Shown here: positions 9,710 to 19,071 of the stretch, piece after piece
How positions within the stretch are numbered: position 1 is the first letter of the stretch
How the letters are laid out: the number at the start of each line of letters is the position of its first letter
Program-made: the position numbers and the translations under genes
The notes under the pieces: generated by a model
The model's database searches: none
Seen by the model: the letters and a program-made list of their open reading frames with translations, nothing else
Told to the model about the DNA's origin: nothing
NCBI RefSeq assembly: GCF_030397665.1
Contig: NZ_JAPUBT010000005.1
Coordinates: 248,001 to 312,000 of the forward strand
DNA: 64,000 nt
Source of the DNA: Janthinobacterium sp. SUN073
Lineage (GTDB): Bacteria; Pseudomonadota; Gammaproteobacteria; Burkholderiales; Burkholderiaceae_D
Direction of reading: 5' to 3'

Positions 9710-9883
9710 TGCGTTCTCCATGTTGACCGTTGGAATCTTGCTGCCTTGCCAGTCTGATGTTGTTAGCCTGGAAGCCCTTGATGTTGCGCAGCAACCTGTT
9801 CAATTACTTGCGCAAACGCAATTTACCGTTGAGAAAACGCTCGGATACTGGCCATTCCACCGCAAAGACACAGGAAAAAAGAG
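9710..9883. promoter_or_regulatory. Divergent promoter region between tssK and tssF
   Basis: Non-coding 174 bp that must drive both T6SS arms. A short perfect inverted repeat, GTTGC-GCA-GCAAC, lies at 9783-9795, and an 8-bp palindrome TTGCGCAA follows near 9809. I cannot assign -35/-10 elements with confidence. The tssF ribosome site AGGAAAAAAG lies just before ATG 9884. Confidence 0.45.
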
Positions 9884-11689
9884 ATGGAGGATTTGCTGCC
9901 GTATTTCGAACGCGAGCTGGTGATGCTGCGGCGGCATTGCCGGGAGTTTGCCGAGCGCTATCCGAGAATCGCCGGCAAATTGCACATGTCCGGCGAGTCT
10001 TGCGAAGATCCGCACGTCGAACACCTGATCGAATCGGTGGCCATGCTGGCGGCGCGCATCTCAAAACGGCTCGATGACGACTATCCGCAATTTACCGAAG
10101 CCTTGTTCGAAGCCCTGTTCCCGCATTATCTGCGGCCCTTTCCATCGTGCACGATCGTGCACCAGCCCGCCCCGGCGGCCGGAGCGGGCCTATTGCACCT
10201 GCCGGCCGGCAGTGAAATGGATGCAACGCCCGTGCGCGGCGTGCGCTGCCGCTTCAAGACGGTCTACGACCTGACGACAGGAGCATCGGCACTGGAAAGC
10301 GCGGCTTTCGACGCCATGATCAAGGCACCGCCAGGCGTACGCCTGCCAGCATCAGCGACTTCCTCGCTGAACATCGGCATCCGGCATCTCGACGCGGCAC
10401 CCGCATCGCTGCGCGTTTTCATCGATGGCGAAGCGTCTTTTTCCGCCGCATTGCGCGATGCCTTGTTCATGCATACAGTCTGCGCTTTCGTGTCGATCGA
10501 CGCGCTGCAATGGATGGCCTTGCCCGCCGTGCCTGTGACGCCCGTCGGCTTCGCCGACACGGATGGCTTGATACCTTTCGGTGCGCGTTCGCAGCCCGCC
10601 TACCGCGTGCTGAGCGAGTATTTTGCGTATCCGGAAAAATTCAATTTCTTTGATATCGATATCGCTGCGCTGAGTGCGGCCCTGCCGCCTGCTTGCCGGC
10701 GCTTTACCCTGCATCTGTGCATGGCCGGATTGCGGCCCGATTCCGCTACGGCGCGCATGTTGTCCAGCATTTCCAGCGAAAATTTGAGGCTGGGCTGCAG
10801 TCCGGCGGTCAATCTCTTCCGCCAGGAAGGCGTGCCGATTTCCGTCACCCGGCAAAAAACCGACTACTCCGTGCTGGCCCATGCTACCCATGCGCATGGC
10901 TATGAAGTCGTCTCCGTCGATGCGGTGCGTTTGCTGCGCCAACGGGGAGGCGAAAGCACGCTGAGCGAATTTCGCCCCCTGTACAGCCTGCGCCATGGCG
11001 AGGGCACGGCGCAACAAGACCATTACTGGGTCATGCGCCACGATACGGCTTTGGCCATCAAAAGTCCTGGTCATGAAAAGAAAATCACGCTGGTCGATAG
11101 CGACTTCAATCCCTTGATCCATGAAAAGGCCAGCTTGTCGCTGTCGCTGACGTGCAGCAACCGCGATCTCCCGCTGTCGCTCAAATACGGCCAGCCGCAA
11201 GGAGACTTGCAACCGTGCGGCGGCGGCCCCATGCTGCACATGCTGCGACGCCCCAGCCAGCCGCGCCGCTTTTCGCCTGGCGCGGGCCTGCACTGGCGCC
11301 TGATTTCGCACCTGGCGCTGAATCATCACGCGCTGGTCCAGGAGGGGCTGCCGGCGCTGCGCGAAATGCTCACGCTGTATGACTTGTCCCAATCGGCAAG
11401 CTCGCAACGCCAGATCGGCGGCATCGCCGCGCTGGCGCACTCGCCGACCACGACATGGCTGCGGCACAAGCGCGGCACCTCGCTGGCACATGGCGTGGAG
11501 GTGCGCATCACGCTGGACGAGGAAGCGTTCGTCGGCAGCGGCATGCACTTGTTTGTGCAAGTGATCGATCACTTCCTTGGGCTGTACGTGCAAATCAACA
11601 GTTTCATCGAACTGGTGGTGCTGTCACTGCAAAGCGGAGAGGAGCTGATCCGATGCAAACCAAGAAGCGGACTGCAGAATCTGGTGTGA
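9884..11689 (+). CDS. tssF: Type VI secretion baseplate protein TssF
   Basis: 601 residues. The N-terminus MEDLLPYFERELVMLRRHCR, then RISKRLDDDYPQFTEALFEALFPHYLRPFPS, is diagnostic of TssF/ImpG/VasA (VCA0110 family), and the length is standard. TssF forms the core wedge (TssF2-TssG) around the VgrG hub. ATG 9884 follows AGGAAAAAAGAG. The 3' end overlaps tssG by 37 bp, so the two are co-translated. Confidence 0.95.
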   Translation: MEDLLPYFERELVMLRRHCREFAERYPRIAGKLHMSGESCEDPHVEHLIESVAMLAARISKRLDDDYPQFTEALFEALFPHYLRPFPSCTIVHQPAPAAGAGLLHLPAGSEMDATPVRGVRCRFKTVYDLTTGASALESAAFDAMIKAPPGVRLPASATSSLNIGIRHLDAAPASLRVFIDGEASFSAALRDALFMHTVCAFVSIDALQWMALPAVPVTPVGFADTDGLIPFGARSQPAYRVLSEYFAYPEKFNFFDIDIAALSAALPPACRRFTLHLCMAGLRPDSATARMLSSISSENLRLGCSPAVNLFRQEGVPISVTRQKTDYSVLAHATHAHGYEVVSVDAVRLLRQRGGESTLSEFRPLYSLRHGEGTAQQDHYWVMRHDTALAIKSPGHEKKITLVDSDFNPLIHEKASLSLSLTCSNRDLPLSLKYGQPQGDLQPCGGGPMLHMLRRPSQPRRFSPGAGLHWRLISHLALNHHALVQEGLPALREMLTLYDLSQSASSQRQIGGIAALAHSPTTTWLRHKRGTSLAHGVEVRITLDEEAFVGSGMHLFVQVIDHFLGLYVQINSFIELVVLSLQSGEELIRCKPRSGLQNLV

Positions 11690-12678
11690 TGCGCCACTTG
11701 ATGGCCGAGCCATACCGCTACCAGTTCATCCAGGCGGTGCGTATTCTGCTGTGCTGGCTACGTCAGCAGAACGTATCCCATGTGCAAGCTTTCAGCCAGG
11801 TATTGCGCTTCAAAAACAGCTTGTCCTTGAGTTTCCCCGCCAGTGAAATCGAACAGCTCTCGCTTGACGAGAATGAACAACTGGTCCTGATACCGACGTT
11901 CATGCGTTTTCTGGGCGTTGGCGGCACCTTGCCCTTGCATCACTCGGAACGCATCGCCGCCTACCGCTTGTCGAGCAAGGATGCCGGCGTCTCGGCCTTC
12001 CTCGATATCTTTTCGCACCGCATGGTCGCGCTGTATTACCAGGCGTGGGAAAAGTATCGGCTGGAATCGACGCTGCAGACCCAGGCAAAAGATGCACAAC
12101 TGCCTTTGCTGCTGGCACTGGGCGGCGTGCGGCGCACTGCGCTGCCGCCGAGGGCCGAACCGGATGCCGTGACGCAGGACGTCGCGGCCTGGTACGCGGG
12201 TCTGCTGCGCTGCCGTCCCGTCTCCGCGCAAGCGATGGGCCGCGTGCTGGCCGAATACTGCGGCGTCCCCGTCACCCTGCAACCATTTGTCGGTGGCTGG
12301 GACTATCTGGAAAAAAACCGGCGCAGCCTGTTAGGCAGTGTCAATTTTACGCTGGCGCGCGGCGCAACGCTGGGCCTGCGGCTGTGGCGCCAGGACAGGC
12401 GCATCTGCCTGCATCTCGGCCCGCTGGATCCCGCCAGCCTGCAACGCTTTTTGCCGCGCAGCGCAGGTGCGGCGGCACTGGCAAAAATGCTGACGCTGTT
12501 TGGCGTGCCGGACTTGCAATATGAAGTGCGGCTGATATTGAGTCCGCCATGCATTACCCCCCTGCTCCTGAGCGCCAACCCGTCAGAAAGACGGCGCCTT
12601 GGCTGGACGACGTTCTTGCAAACAGCACAAGGCAAGGCAGGCGGCGCCGAAGTACGTTATTTGCTGCAACTGGCTTGA
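11653..12678 (+). CDS. tssG: Type VI secretion baseplate protein TssG
   Basis: 341 residues from ATG 11653, which has GGAGAGGAG upstream; the frame is open to 11455, but that stretch overlaps tssF and does not look like TssG. HLMAEPYRYQFIQAVRILL near the N-terminus matches the conserved TssG/ImpH opening (family VCA0111), and RFLGVGGTLPLH is the conserved G-x-x-G-P/T-L block. TssG pairs with two TssF copies in each baseplate wedge. The next gene, PAAR, starts 28 bp downstream. Confidence 0.93.
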   Translation: MQTKKRTAESGVMRHLMAEPYRYQFIQAVRILLCWLRQQNVSHVQAFSQVLRFKNSLSLSFPASEIEQLSLDENEQLVLIPTFMRFLGVGGTLPLHHSERIAAYRLSSKDAGVSAFLDIFSHRMVALYYQAWEKYRLESTLQTQAKDAQLPLLLALGGVRRTALPPRAEPDAVTQDVAAWYAGLLRCRPVSAQAMGRVLAEYCGVPVTLQPFVGGWDYLEKNRRSLLGSVNFTLARGATLGLRLWRQDRRICLHLGPLDPASLQRFLPRSAGAAALAKMLTLFGVPDLQYEVRLILSPPCITPLLLSANPSERRRLGWTTFLQTAQGKAGGAEVRYLLQLA

Positions 12679-12706
12679 GCAGTCATCCCTGGAAAGCGAG
12701 GCAAGC

Positions 12707-12961
12707 ATGAAACATGCGGGACGCGGCGTCATCCGGCTCGGAGACGCAACCGATCATGGCGGCAAGGTCACCAGCGCATCATCCGGCACCACCGTGATGG
12801 GGAAGACGGCGGCGCTGGCCGATGACACAACCTTCTGCCCCAAGTGCAAGGGCAACTTTCCCATCACGCCGGACGGCGCCGGCGCAAAACACATGGGCAA
12901 GCCGTATGCCTATGACGGCGATGCCACCGCCTGCGGCGCCCACCTGATCACATCGCTATAA
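12707..12961 (+). CDS. PAAR-domain spike-tip protein
   Basis: 84 residues. The start ATG 12707 was chosen because the protein then begins MKHAGRGVIRLGDATDHGG, the usual PAAR opening, with AAGCGAGGCAAGC upstream. It contains VTSASSGTTVMGKTAA and a CPKC/CGAH Cys-His set likely to bind the zinc or iron ion that sharpens the PAAR cone on the VgrG trimer. There is no C-terminal toxin extension, so it is a bare tip; the effector cargo is encoded separately after vgrG. It lies between tssG and vgrG in one operon. Confidence 0.88.
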   Translation: MKHAGRGVIRLGDATDHGGKVTSASSGTTVMGKTAALADDTTFCPKCKGNFPITPDGAGAKHMGKPYAYDGDATACGAHLITSL

Positions 12962-12973
12962 CGGAGGCAGGCC

Positions 12974-15571
12974 ATGCATGCAAGCATCCAGGCGGCACTA
13001 TCGGCCTTCGACCTCGCCGCGCAAGAGCGGCGCTTGCTGAAGATCGAGTTCCCCCATGAAGATGGGCCGGCCGGCGCCATCCTGCTGGTCAATTCGCTCA
13101 CTGCCAGGGAAGAGGTATCGCGCGACTTCCGTTTCGAAGCCGAATTGCTGTCCGATGACGCGCACATCGCACTCAAGGCCATGATGGGCCGCATGGTGAC
13201 CATTTCCATGCTGCGCGACGATGGCACGCTGCGCCACTTTAACGGCTATGTGGGCGAGTTTTGCCTGCTGCGCGCCGATGGCGGCTTTGCATGGTACCGC
13301 ATGGTGCTGCAACCGTGGCTGGCCTTTGCCCGGCTGCGTCAGGACAATGTGTCCTTTCATGGCCAAAGCGTGATGCAGCTGACCGAGACGACCTTTGCCC
13401 ACTACGGGCAGCGCGACTGGAAAACCAGCATCCATGGCGACGATCCGCAGCTCACCTGCGCCAATCAGCACAATGAAACCGACTACAACCACCTGCACCG
13501 GCGCTGGGAGGCGCTGGGCTGGCATTACTGGTACGAACACCGCGCCGATGGGCATACGCTGTGGCTCGCAGACAACAGCACCCTGGCGGACATGATCGCC
13601 ACGGTAGCCGGCGACGGTGCCATGCGTTTCCACTCCGAATCGGGTTCCATGGAAGACGATGGTCTGCAACAGTGGCAAGCCGTGCGCCGGATCGGCTCCG
13701 GGCAGCTGACCTTGGCCAGTTTCGACTATAAAAATCCGCAGCCACGCCTTGCCAGCGGCTACTCCCTGAATCGCCAGGGTGATGTATTTGCCCACGAACT
13801 GTACGAAAACACGGGCGCCTATGGCTACAAGAATGTCGATGATGGGGAATCGCTGGCACAACGCCGCATGGAAGAAAGCGACCATCTGCGCCAGTATTTC
13901 GAGGCGGCCGGCAATCATCGTGGCGCACAGCCCGGCCTTTGTTTCCGCCTCGATGGGCATTTCAGCGCCGAGGAAAAACACTACCAGCCTGGCCAGGAAC
14001 GCCCTGACAGTATTGCCGAACGCGACTACCTGATCCTGTCAGTGCTGCATAGCGCCAGCAATAATTATCAGGTTGGCCCGAACGCCCCCTCCCACTATGT
14101 CAACAATATGATGTGCGTGCGCCGGGACATCCGCTGGCGGCCGGGCCGTGGCTACAACAGCACGCCATGCATCGTTGCCGGCGTGCAGACGGCGCTGGTG
14201 GTCGGGCCGGCCGGGGAGGAAGTCCATACCGATGCCCTGGGACGCATCCGCCTGCAATTTCACTGGGACCGCCTGGGTACATTCGATGAACGCAGCTCGC
14301 CATGGATAAGAGTCATGATGCCGATGGCGGGGCCGCAAATGGGACAAATCGCCTTGCCCCGTGTAGGCCAGGAAGTCGTCGTGCAATTCCAGGACGGCAA
14401 TATCGACCATCCCATCGTCATCGGCGTGGTCTACAACAGCGCCAATCCGCCGCCATGGCAATTGCCACAGCAGCGTGCCCTGTCCGGCTTGCGCAGCCGC
14501 GAACTGGGCGCCCGCGGCGCCAACCATCTCGTGCTCGACGACACCAAGGGCGCGATCCAGGCACAGCTGCGCAGCGAGCACCAGGATAGCCGTCTGTCAT
14601 TGGGCAACATCACCCGCATCGACGACAACGCCGGACGCAAGGAAGCGCGCGGCGTCGGCTTTGAATTGGCCAGCAACGCCTGGGGCGCCCTGCGCGCAGC
14701 CAAAGGCATGCTGATCACCACAGAAACATCAACAGGAACGGGATCAGTCAAACAGCTCGACGAAGCACAAGCCCGCCTGGCGCAGGCACGCCAACTGCAG
14801 CAAGGCTTGGCCGGCATGGCTGTCGACGCGGGTGCGCAAGACAGCGCCGCACAACAGGGCGCCGTGGCCGATTCCATCCAGCGGCAAAACGCCGCCATCA
14901 AAGGCGCCGGCGACGATTTCCCGGAACTGTCCGAGCCACATTTGCTGCTGGCCAGCCCGGCCGGCATCGAACTGAGCACGGCCCAGTCCGTCCACCTGGC
15001 CGCCAGCGAGCATGTGGCGCTCAGCAGCAGCAAGCATATTTCACTCGCCAGCGGCGACAGCATGTTTGCCAGCATCGCCAGGAGCTTCAGCCTGTTCGTG
15101 CACAAGGCCGGCATGAAACTGATCGCCGCCAGCGGCAAGGTGTCCATCGAAGCGCACAGCGACGAGGTGGAAATCCTCGCCCGGAAAGTGCTGTCGCTGA
15201 TCAGCGAAGCGGACTGGGTCAACATCAAGGGCAAGAAAGGCATACGCCTGCACGGCGCCAACCACATGCTGGAAATCAGCGACAAGGTGCAGTTCTTCAC
15301 TTCATCCCCCGTGCTCTTCAACGGCAACCTGGAAACCCTGGCGCCGAAGAGCGTGTCGCAGGAATTTAATGAGAGGCCAGTAGCGCGTTTTGATCAGGCC
15401 GTTCGACTGCTGCAAGTCGATGGCACACCAGCTCCCGATATAGCTTTTGAGTTAATACGCGAAGATGGCCACAGAATCAGTGAAAAGAGTAGCAGTGACG
15501 GGCTCACCCCAGTACAGAAAGGAGACGGCATGGATAGCTACACCATACGCTATAAGGGAGAACTTCCATGA
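12974..15571 (+). CDS. vgrG: VgrG (TssI) spike protein with C-terminal extension
   Basis: 865 residues; GGAGG lies 7 nt before ATG 12974. gp27-like N-terminal half (residues 1-400), then a gp5 OB-fold with VRLQFHWDRLGTFDE-type Rhs/VgrG signature (HTDALGRIRLQFHWDR) and ALPRVGQEVVVQFQDGN, then a DUF2345 beta-helix stem (about 630-790). The last 70 residues (about 796-865) form an extra domain after the stem, with a beta-sandwich-like pattern (VRLLQVDGTPAPDIAFELI). Base composition turns AT-rich there. The stop overlaps the lipase start by ATGA. Such extensions often load a dedicated effector, here most likely the lipase; that is inference. Confidence 0.93.
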   Translation: MHASIQAALSAFDLAAQERRLLKIEFPHEDGPAGAILLVNSLTAREEVSRDFRFEAELLSDDAHIALKAMMGRMVTISMLRDDGTLRHFNGYVGEFCLLRADGGFAWYRMVLQPWLAFARLRQDNVSFHGQSVMQLTETTFAHYGQRDWKTSIHGDDPQLTCANQHNETDYNHLHRRWEALGWHYWYEHRADGHTLWLADNSTLADMIATVAGDGAMRFHSESGSMEDDGLQQWQAVRRIGSGQLTLASFDYKNPQPRLASGYSLNRQGDVFAHELYENTGAYGYKNVDDGESLAQRRMEESDHLRQYFEAAGNHRGAQPGLCFRLDGHFSAEEKHYQPGQERPDSIAERDYLILSVLHSASNNYQVGPNAPSHYVNNMMCVRRDIRWRPGRGYNSTPCIVAGVQTALVVGPAGEEVHTDALGRIRLQFHWDRLGTFDERSSPWIRVMMPMAGPQMGQIALPRVGQEVVVQFQDGNIDHPIVIGVVYNSANPPPWQLPQQRALSGLRSRELGARGANHLVLDDTKGAIQAQLRSEHQDSRLSLGNITRIDDNAGRKEARGVGFELASNAWGALRAAKGMLITTETSTGTGSVKQLDEAQARLAQARQLQQGLAGMAVDAGAQDSAAQQGAVADSIQRQNAAIKGAGDDFPELSEPHLLLASPAGIELSTAQSVHLAASEHVALSSSKHISLASGDSMFASIARSFSLFVHKAGMKLIAASGKVSIEAHSDEVEILARKVLSLISEADWVNIKGKKGIRLHGANHMLEISDKVQFFTSSPVLFNGNLETLAPKSVSQEFNERPVARFDQAVRLLQVDGTPAPDIAFELIREDGHRISEKSSSDGLTPVQKGDGMDSYTIRYKGELP

Positions 15572-17490
15572 GTGACGATACGGATCTGAATGAACACGGC
15601 AATCACCAAGGCGAATTTCGGCAGACTGTTGGCGGATGGGCTGAGTACACCGTCAGTATGACTGAAATAAACGACACGATTCGTCATGACGTAACCATTC
15701 CTCCTGGGAAAATAATTCCTATCATCTTTTTACCAGGCGTGATGGGTAGTAATTTACGCATGAGCAAGGTACGCCAGAAAGAGCTGGACAAAAGCGATAA
15801 CATCACCTGGAGGCCAGATGACATGATGAGCGTGGCCGGAAAATGGAGTGTCGTAGAAGGTTATGGCATCGGTGGATGGTATAAAAATGCATCACCGAGA
15901 GATCGACAGATGGCCCTCGATCCAAATGAAACCGAGGTCGAATATTATATTTACAGCACAAATCAAGGAAGATTTGAACCAAGTGGCAACATCACAGGAC
16001 TTTCCGATTTTCGTCACACCAACATTCCACATGATTTTGCTGGAGTGCCGCCATTGATTGCCATTAGTCCAAGAAAAATAAAAGAGAATGCAAAGTACAA
16101 TATTCCAGGAATAGTAGATACCTCCTTACCCCCAGCCTTGCGTGAAACACCGGCACAAATTGCACGTTGGCGCGGCTGGAGCGAGATACTTTTTATTGGG
16201 GCTTATGGTGAAATGCTAAAGACTGCGGAATTTTTCATGAATAACATTATCAAAGACAAAAATATTCTCCCCCATTGGCAGATAAGAGATATTCACTCTA
16301 AGAAAAATCAAGGTCCATATCCTGAAATTTCAAAATTAGTGCTACAAGCACCCAGCGCCTTCGGTGCCACATCCGGTACTGCAATTACCGAGGCTGATCT
16401 AAAAAAAATATCTCCATGCTGGTATCCTGTTCACGCCATGGGCTACAACTTCTTGCAGAGCAATGCTACCTCTGCTGGCGTCATCGCTGAGCGGATACGT
16501 GGACTTGTCAAAGGCTATGTGGGCTGCGGATTCAAATGCGAAGAGGTCATTCTCGTCACACATAGCATGGGAGGTTTGCTTGCCCGCACCTTAATGCATC
16601 CAAGTTATGGAAATCTTGTTAACGACAAGGAAGTAAAAGTACTTGGCGTCTATCATAACGTCATGCCGTCGATAGGTGCCGCAAGCGCCTATAAACGTAT
16701 GCGCTTCGGTTTTCTGGAAAAATCTGGCCCATTCAATAAAAAAACGGCACAAGTTCTGGGAATTGACGGAGAGCATGCAACTGCAATGGTAGCAAATGCT
16801 CCAGCTGCATTGGAAATGATGCCAGGCGTTGCCTACGGAGCGAATTGGCTTAAAGTCGTGGACGACAAAGATCGAATTTTATGGAGCTGGCCGCAAGAAG
16901 GCCAGAACGCACTCGATAGCATTTATCTACGACCAAGCAATAATTGGTGGCGCCTTATTAATCCAATGTGGGTAAATCCAGCGAACATTTCCAATGAAAA
17001 AGGTGGCGGACTAAAAAATGTAACCCAGCGAATAAAAGATGCTTTTGCATTTTCACAGTCCATCGAAAAATACTTCCACAAACAAACATACGCTAGTTAC
17101 TGTGAATCAAAAGACTACCTATCTTATGGCGAGGTAATCTTCAAAGTTACTAACGGTATGGGTGGTGGACTGACAGATTTTTTTAAGAAATTTACTGCTC
17201 CTCATGCAGAGAAATGGAAACTAACCAACGATGATGCAAAAGGAACCCTAACCGTTCAAGCAGGGTCACACATACTAAAACTCAAGTTGCAGCCTGCAAA
17301 AGAACTTGGAGATGAAACAGTTCCAGCAATCCGGTCTGCCCGCCATATTACAGGAAATATTTTTCGTCATGGATTAGCAGATGGTGGCGGCTATGAACAC
17401 CAAAATAGTTACTTGAACAAAAACGTGCTCGCATCTATGCTTTACTCCATAATTCAAATTGCAAAATTAGCAAATTGGGATAAAAAATGA
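15568..17490 (+). CDS. T6SS lipase/phospholipase effector, Tle4-like alpha/beta hydrolase
   Basis: 640 residues, no signal peptide. PIIFLPGVMGSNLR near residue 55 gives the oxyanion-type loop, and VTHSMGGLLAR carries the nucleophile Ser333 in a (T/G)HSMG elbow; an Asp in LGDETVPAI and His in GYEHQNSY near the C-terminus complete a plausible triad. This layout fits T6SS lipase effectors, and the downstream immunity protein looks like Tli4, which points to the Tle4 class. It would hydrolyse phospholipids of competing cells. Coupled by ATGA to vgrG before and to the immunity gene after. The gene is clearly more AT-rich than the T6SS structural genes, suggesting acquisition as a cassette. Confidence 0.82.
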   Translation: MSDDTDLNEHGNHQGEFRQTVGGWAEYTVSMTEINDTIRHDVTIPPGKIIPIIFLPGVMGSNLRMSKVRQKELDKSDNITWRPDDMMSVAGKWSVVEGYGIGGWYKNASPRDRQMALDPNETEVEYYIYSTNQGRFEPSGNITGLSDFRHTNIPHDFAGVPPLIAISPRKIKENAKYNIPGIVDTSLPPALRETPAQIARWRGWSEILFIGAYGEMLKTAEFFMNNIIKDKNILPHWQIRDIHSKKNQGPYPEISKLVLQAPSAFGATSGTAITEADLKKISPCWYPVHAMGYNFLQSNATSAGVIAERIRGLVKGYVGCGFKCEEVILVTHSMGGLLARTLMHPSYGNLVNDKEVKVLGVYHNVMPSIGAASAYKRMRFGFLEKSGPFNKKTAQVLGIDGEHATAMVANAPAALEMMPGVAYGANWLKVVDDKDRILWSWPQEGQNALDSIYLRPSNNWWRLINPMWVNPANISNEKGGGLKNVTQRIKDAFAFSQSIEKYFHKQTYASYCESKDYLSYGEVIFKVTNGMGGGLTDFFKKFTAPHAEKWKLTNDDAKGTLTVQAGSHILKLKLQPAKELGDETVPAIRSARHITGNIFRHGLADGGGYEHQNSYLNKNVLASMLYSIIQIAKLANWDKK

Positions 17491-18599
17491 AACCAGTTTT
17501 TATTAAATATATTTTAATAATTTTCATATTTTCCCCGATAATTTCCTGCACAAAAAATTCTATGATCAAGGAGGAAATCGTGTCTGAAAAAACGAAATTG
17601 AATGGGCGATTAGAAAAAATGTTTTCAGAAACTAAATTATTATGTTTCGGCCGCTACGCCTTGAAAGTTCCAGTCGAATCAAAACTTATTATTGGAACCA
17701 ATACTATTGATGTTGAAAAAATAACACCAGATAATTTACATTATAAAATAAAAAAAGACATAGAAGAAATTTTTAAAAAAAATAAAAGCGCAGAAATAAC
17801 ATACAACCTTGAAGGGCCAATTAAAAATAGTTGGCAATTACGCTATTACAACAGTATTCATGCAAAGGAAATGAAATTTCTATTTTTTAAAACTTATATT
17901 ACAAAAGGAGATTTTACATTTATTGCTGGAGATGCTGTAGATGTGGATATCGGTGAACGAGAAGAAGAAATTTCTCGTCGACAACTGCTTCTCGCAAAAA
18001 ACATACGGTTGCGTGATACGGAGGAAATTCCTTCAGATCCTGGCGTTTGCTTCGAACATGGCTTCCTGGCAGAAAGTTTATATAAAGAGCAAGAGATTGA
18101 TAACGTCGGAATTCATTTTCCAAGTATTCCTGATGTGACTTTTTCGGTGAGTTCCAACAAGGATGCATACGGCGATTACTCTTCAGAAGAATTTGAGAAG
18201 CGCCTGCGTGGCGAATTATCCTTGCTCAACCGCATACAGAGTGCAAAAGACATACAGGGAGCGACTTATCCCAAGCGGAACTTGTTACGCGAAGGGAAGC
18301 GGGACGTTCAGCATTGGAAGGGGGAAGAGTCACTCATCCTGCGCCCTGATGGAGTACATGATTTTGAATGGGCATTGGTAGGCAAACCGAAAGACATCGC
18401 AAATCCATCTGTGCTGGAAGTCAAGATGTACACCAAAGTCGCCCACAACATGGTCGGCGCCGCCGAAGCCGCGTCGCTGACGGACGAAGAGGCCATCGCC
18501 TTGTGGGACAAGCTGCTGTCCGGCTTGAAGTTCCGGGTGAAAGTGCCGGGTGCGCCGCCGGGTTCGTACTACATCGATCCGGACAAGCCGGCGCAGTGA
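17487..18599 (+). CDS. T6SS immunity lipoprotein, Tli4-like
   Basis: 370 residues. A hydrophobic N-terminus ends in a lipobox-like IISC, so the protein is probably a periplasm-facing lipoprotein, where immunity to a lipase is needed. LLCFGRYALKVP near residue 50 and PGVCFEHGFL mid-protein resemble the Tli4 immunity family (N and C domains). The start overlaps the effector stop (ATGA). The composition is a mosaic: by hand count 17701-17760 has 11 G/C of 60, whereas 18481-18540 has 37 of 60. The C-terminal third therefore matches the host genome, and the variable N-terminal part does not. Confidence 0.78.
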   Translation: MKPVFIKYILIIFIFSPIISCTKNSMIKEEIVSEKTKLNGRLEKMFSETKLLCFGRYALKVPVESKLIIGTNTIDVEKITPDNLHYKIKKDIEEIFKKNKSAEITYNLEGPIKNSWQLRYYNSIHAKEMKFLFFKTYITKGDFTFIAGDAVDVDIGEREEEISRRQLLLAKNIRLRDTEEIPSDPGVCFEHGFLAESLYKEQEIDNVGIHFPSIPDVTFSVSSNKDAYGDYSSEEFEKRLRGELSLLNRIQSAKDIQGATYPKRNLLREGKRDVQHWKGEESLILRPDGVHDFEWALVGKPKDIANPSVLEVKMYTKVAHNMVGAAEAASLTDEEAIALWDKLLSGLKFRVKVPGAPPGSYYIDPDKPAQ

Positions 18600-18628
18600 C
18601 AGCATGATCCTTTTGCCTGGAAGCGTCC

Positions 18629-19071
18629 ATGCCCATCACCCTGCGCCACGCCCTGCCCCTTGACATCGACGCCCTGTGGGCCTTGCGCACGGTGGCCGTG
18701 CGCGTCGGTTGTGCCGCCCACTATGCGCCGGAACAGATCGCCGTATGGGCGGCATCGTGGCGATGCAGGGCGAGACCATTGCCGGCTACGCCATGCTGGA
18801 CCTGGACAAGCAGGAAGTCGATGCCGTATTCGTCGATCCGGCCCGTGCGGGCCTGGGCATCGGCAAGCGCTTGCTGGCGGCGCTGGAGCTGTTGGCGCGC
18901 GGGCGCGGCATAGTCCGCCTGCAGCTGTCCGCGTCGTTCAACGCCGTGCCGTTTTACCGTGCCGCCGGTTTTGTTGCCATGCGCGGGCAAGCGTATGCGC
19001 ACCCCAGCGGCATCAGCCTGGCCAGCGTGGCGATGGAAAAGGCGCTGGCTTGGCGGTCCGCCATAGGCTAG
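18629..19071 (+). pseudogene. GNAT acetyltransferase gene broken by a frameshift
   Basis: The N-terminal part is read from ATG 18629 (MPITLRHALPLDIDALWALR ... APEQIAVWAAS). The acetyl-CoA-binding part continues in a different frame (GGIVAMQGETIAGYAMLDLD, then ARAGLGIGKRLLAALE, the GNAT motif A, and FYRAAGF motif B), ending at 19071. The switch falls at about 18747-18757. The spliced length of 443 nt is not a multiple of three and is short for this family, so some 3n+1 nt, perhaps around 40, are missing between the two halves. Either the gene is inactivated or there is a sequencing error. Its stop overlaps that of the convergent acyl-CoA synthetase gene. Confidence 0.75.

Noticed and set aside
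11455-11652. A longer N-terminus for TssG
   Set aside because: It lies inside tssF in another frame; the family start and a good ribosome site are at 11653.
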